A stretch of 22,299 nucleotides of DNA from CAYNDB01 sp964395915 (GTDB lineage: Bacteria > Nitrospinota_A > UBA7883 > JAJRTC01). The position numbers and the translations under genes were made by a program. The DNA is taken from NCBI GenBank assembly GCA_964395915.1, contig CAYNDB010000030.1:1-22299 (forward strand), in the 5' to 3' direction. The notes under the pieces were generated by a model. The model made no database searches. It had not been told where the DNA came from and worked only from the letters and a program-made list of their open reading frames with translations. Shown piece by piece: positions 22,239-22,299 of this stretch (position 1 is the first letter of the stretch; every line of letters begins with the position of its first letter).

Positions 22239-22299
22239 ATGGAATTGCTTGGGATGGAACCGCTGCCTGTGAAAATCAAGATTTTCTTTTACAGAAAGG
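22239..22299 (+). CDS. Possible start of a gene running off the window
   Basis: ATG at 22239, with AGG eight bases upstream, opens a frame (MELLGMEPLPVKIKIFFYRK) that is unbroken to the window edge. Twenty codons are too few to call, and a minus-strand frame is open over the same bases. It is listed only so that it can be checked with flanking sequence. Confidence 0.2.
   Translation, partial: MELLGMEPLPVKIKIFFYRK

Larger units (their letters stand above)
21915..22299. other. Control region upstream of the amt-hao cluster, window edge
   Basis: About 385 bases with no assured gene. It holds a 23-base palindrome and, nearer the edge, three copies of GACGCCTA plus a TTTGCGCAAA palindrome. I found no sigma-54 element and no convincing sigma-70 pair. 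Short frames stay open to the right edge on both strands and cannot be judged. Confidence 0.6.

Noticed and set aside
1..22299. CRISPR array, insertion sequence or prophage
   Set aside because: No regularly spaced repeats, transposase, integrase or phage structural gene was found; the only mobile-element hints are the palindromes at 10584-10693 and at the right edge.

Overview
The window reads as a chromosomal segment of a Gram-negative, anaerobic or microaerophilic bacterium of the old deltaproteobacterial grade (Desulfobacterota, Nitrospinota, SAR324 or similar). The reasons are lipobox-bearing outer-membrane lipoproteins, periplasmic multihaem cytochromes, a split glycine decarboxylase (GcvPA + GcvPB), HD-GYP and hybrid-kinase signalling, and moderate base composition. 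No rRNA or marker gene fixes the phylum, so this placement is inference.

Left part (1-3604): the 3' end of an MBL-fold hydrolase on the + strand, then three minus-strand genes: a DciA-type DUF721 protein, a large TPR lipoprotein and a LolB/DUF4292-like lipoprotein. Next (3699-8497) is a tight plus-strand operon, yjbQ-gcvT-gcvH-gcvPA-gcvPB, encoding the T, H and P proteins of the glycine cleavage system behind a YjbQ-family enzyme. A small three-helix membrane protein and tRNA-Glu(CTC) follow.

Centre (9240-15208): a receiver/HD-GYP response regulator, a roughly 550-base gene-poor stretch full of inverted repeats and a possible decayed receiver fragment, then a translationally coupled pair. 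That pair is a dihaem cytochrome c peroxidase and a large DAHL-PAS-GAF-PAS hybrid histidine kinase.

Right part (15266-21914) is the most striking region: six co-directional minus-strand genes in the order amt - NapC/NrfH-type tetrahaem cytochrome (HaoC-like) - octahaem HAO-like cytochrome (HaoA-like) - SPFH-domain protein - PII (glnK) - second amt. The quinol-dehydrogenase plus HAO pair resembles the reductive HaoCA module proposed for some Campylobacterota. Here it is enclosed by two ammonium transporters and a PII regulator, with a membrane-scaffold-type SPFH protein in the middle. I infer a periplasmic N-oxide-to-ammonium and ammonium-capture unit. The HaoC-like protein carries an unusual CX3CH first haem site. 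Upstream of the cluster lies a non-coding stretch with strong palindromes that may control it.
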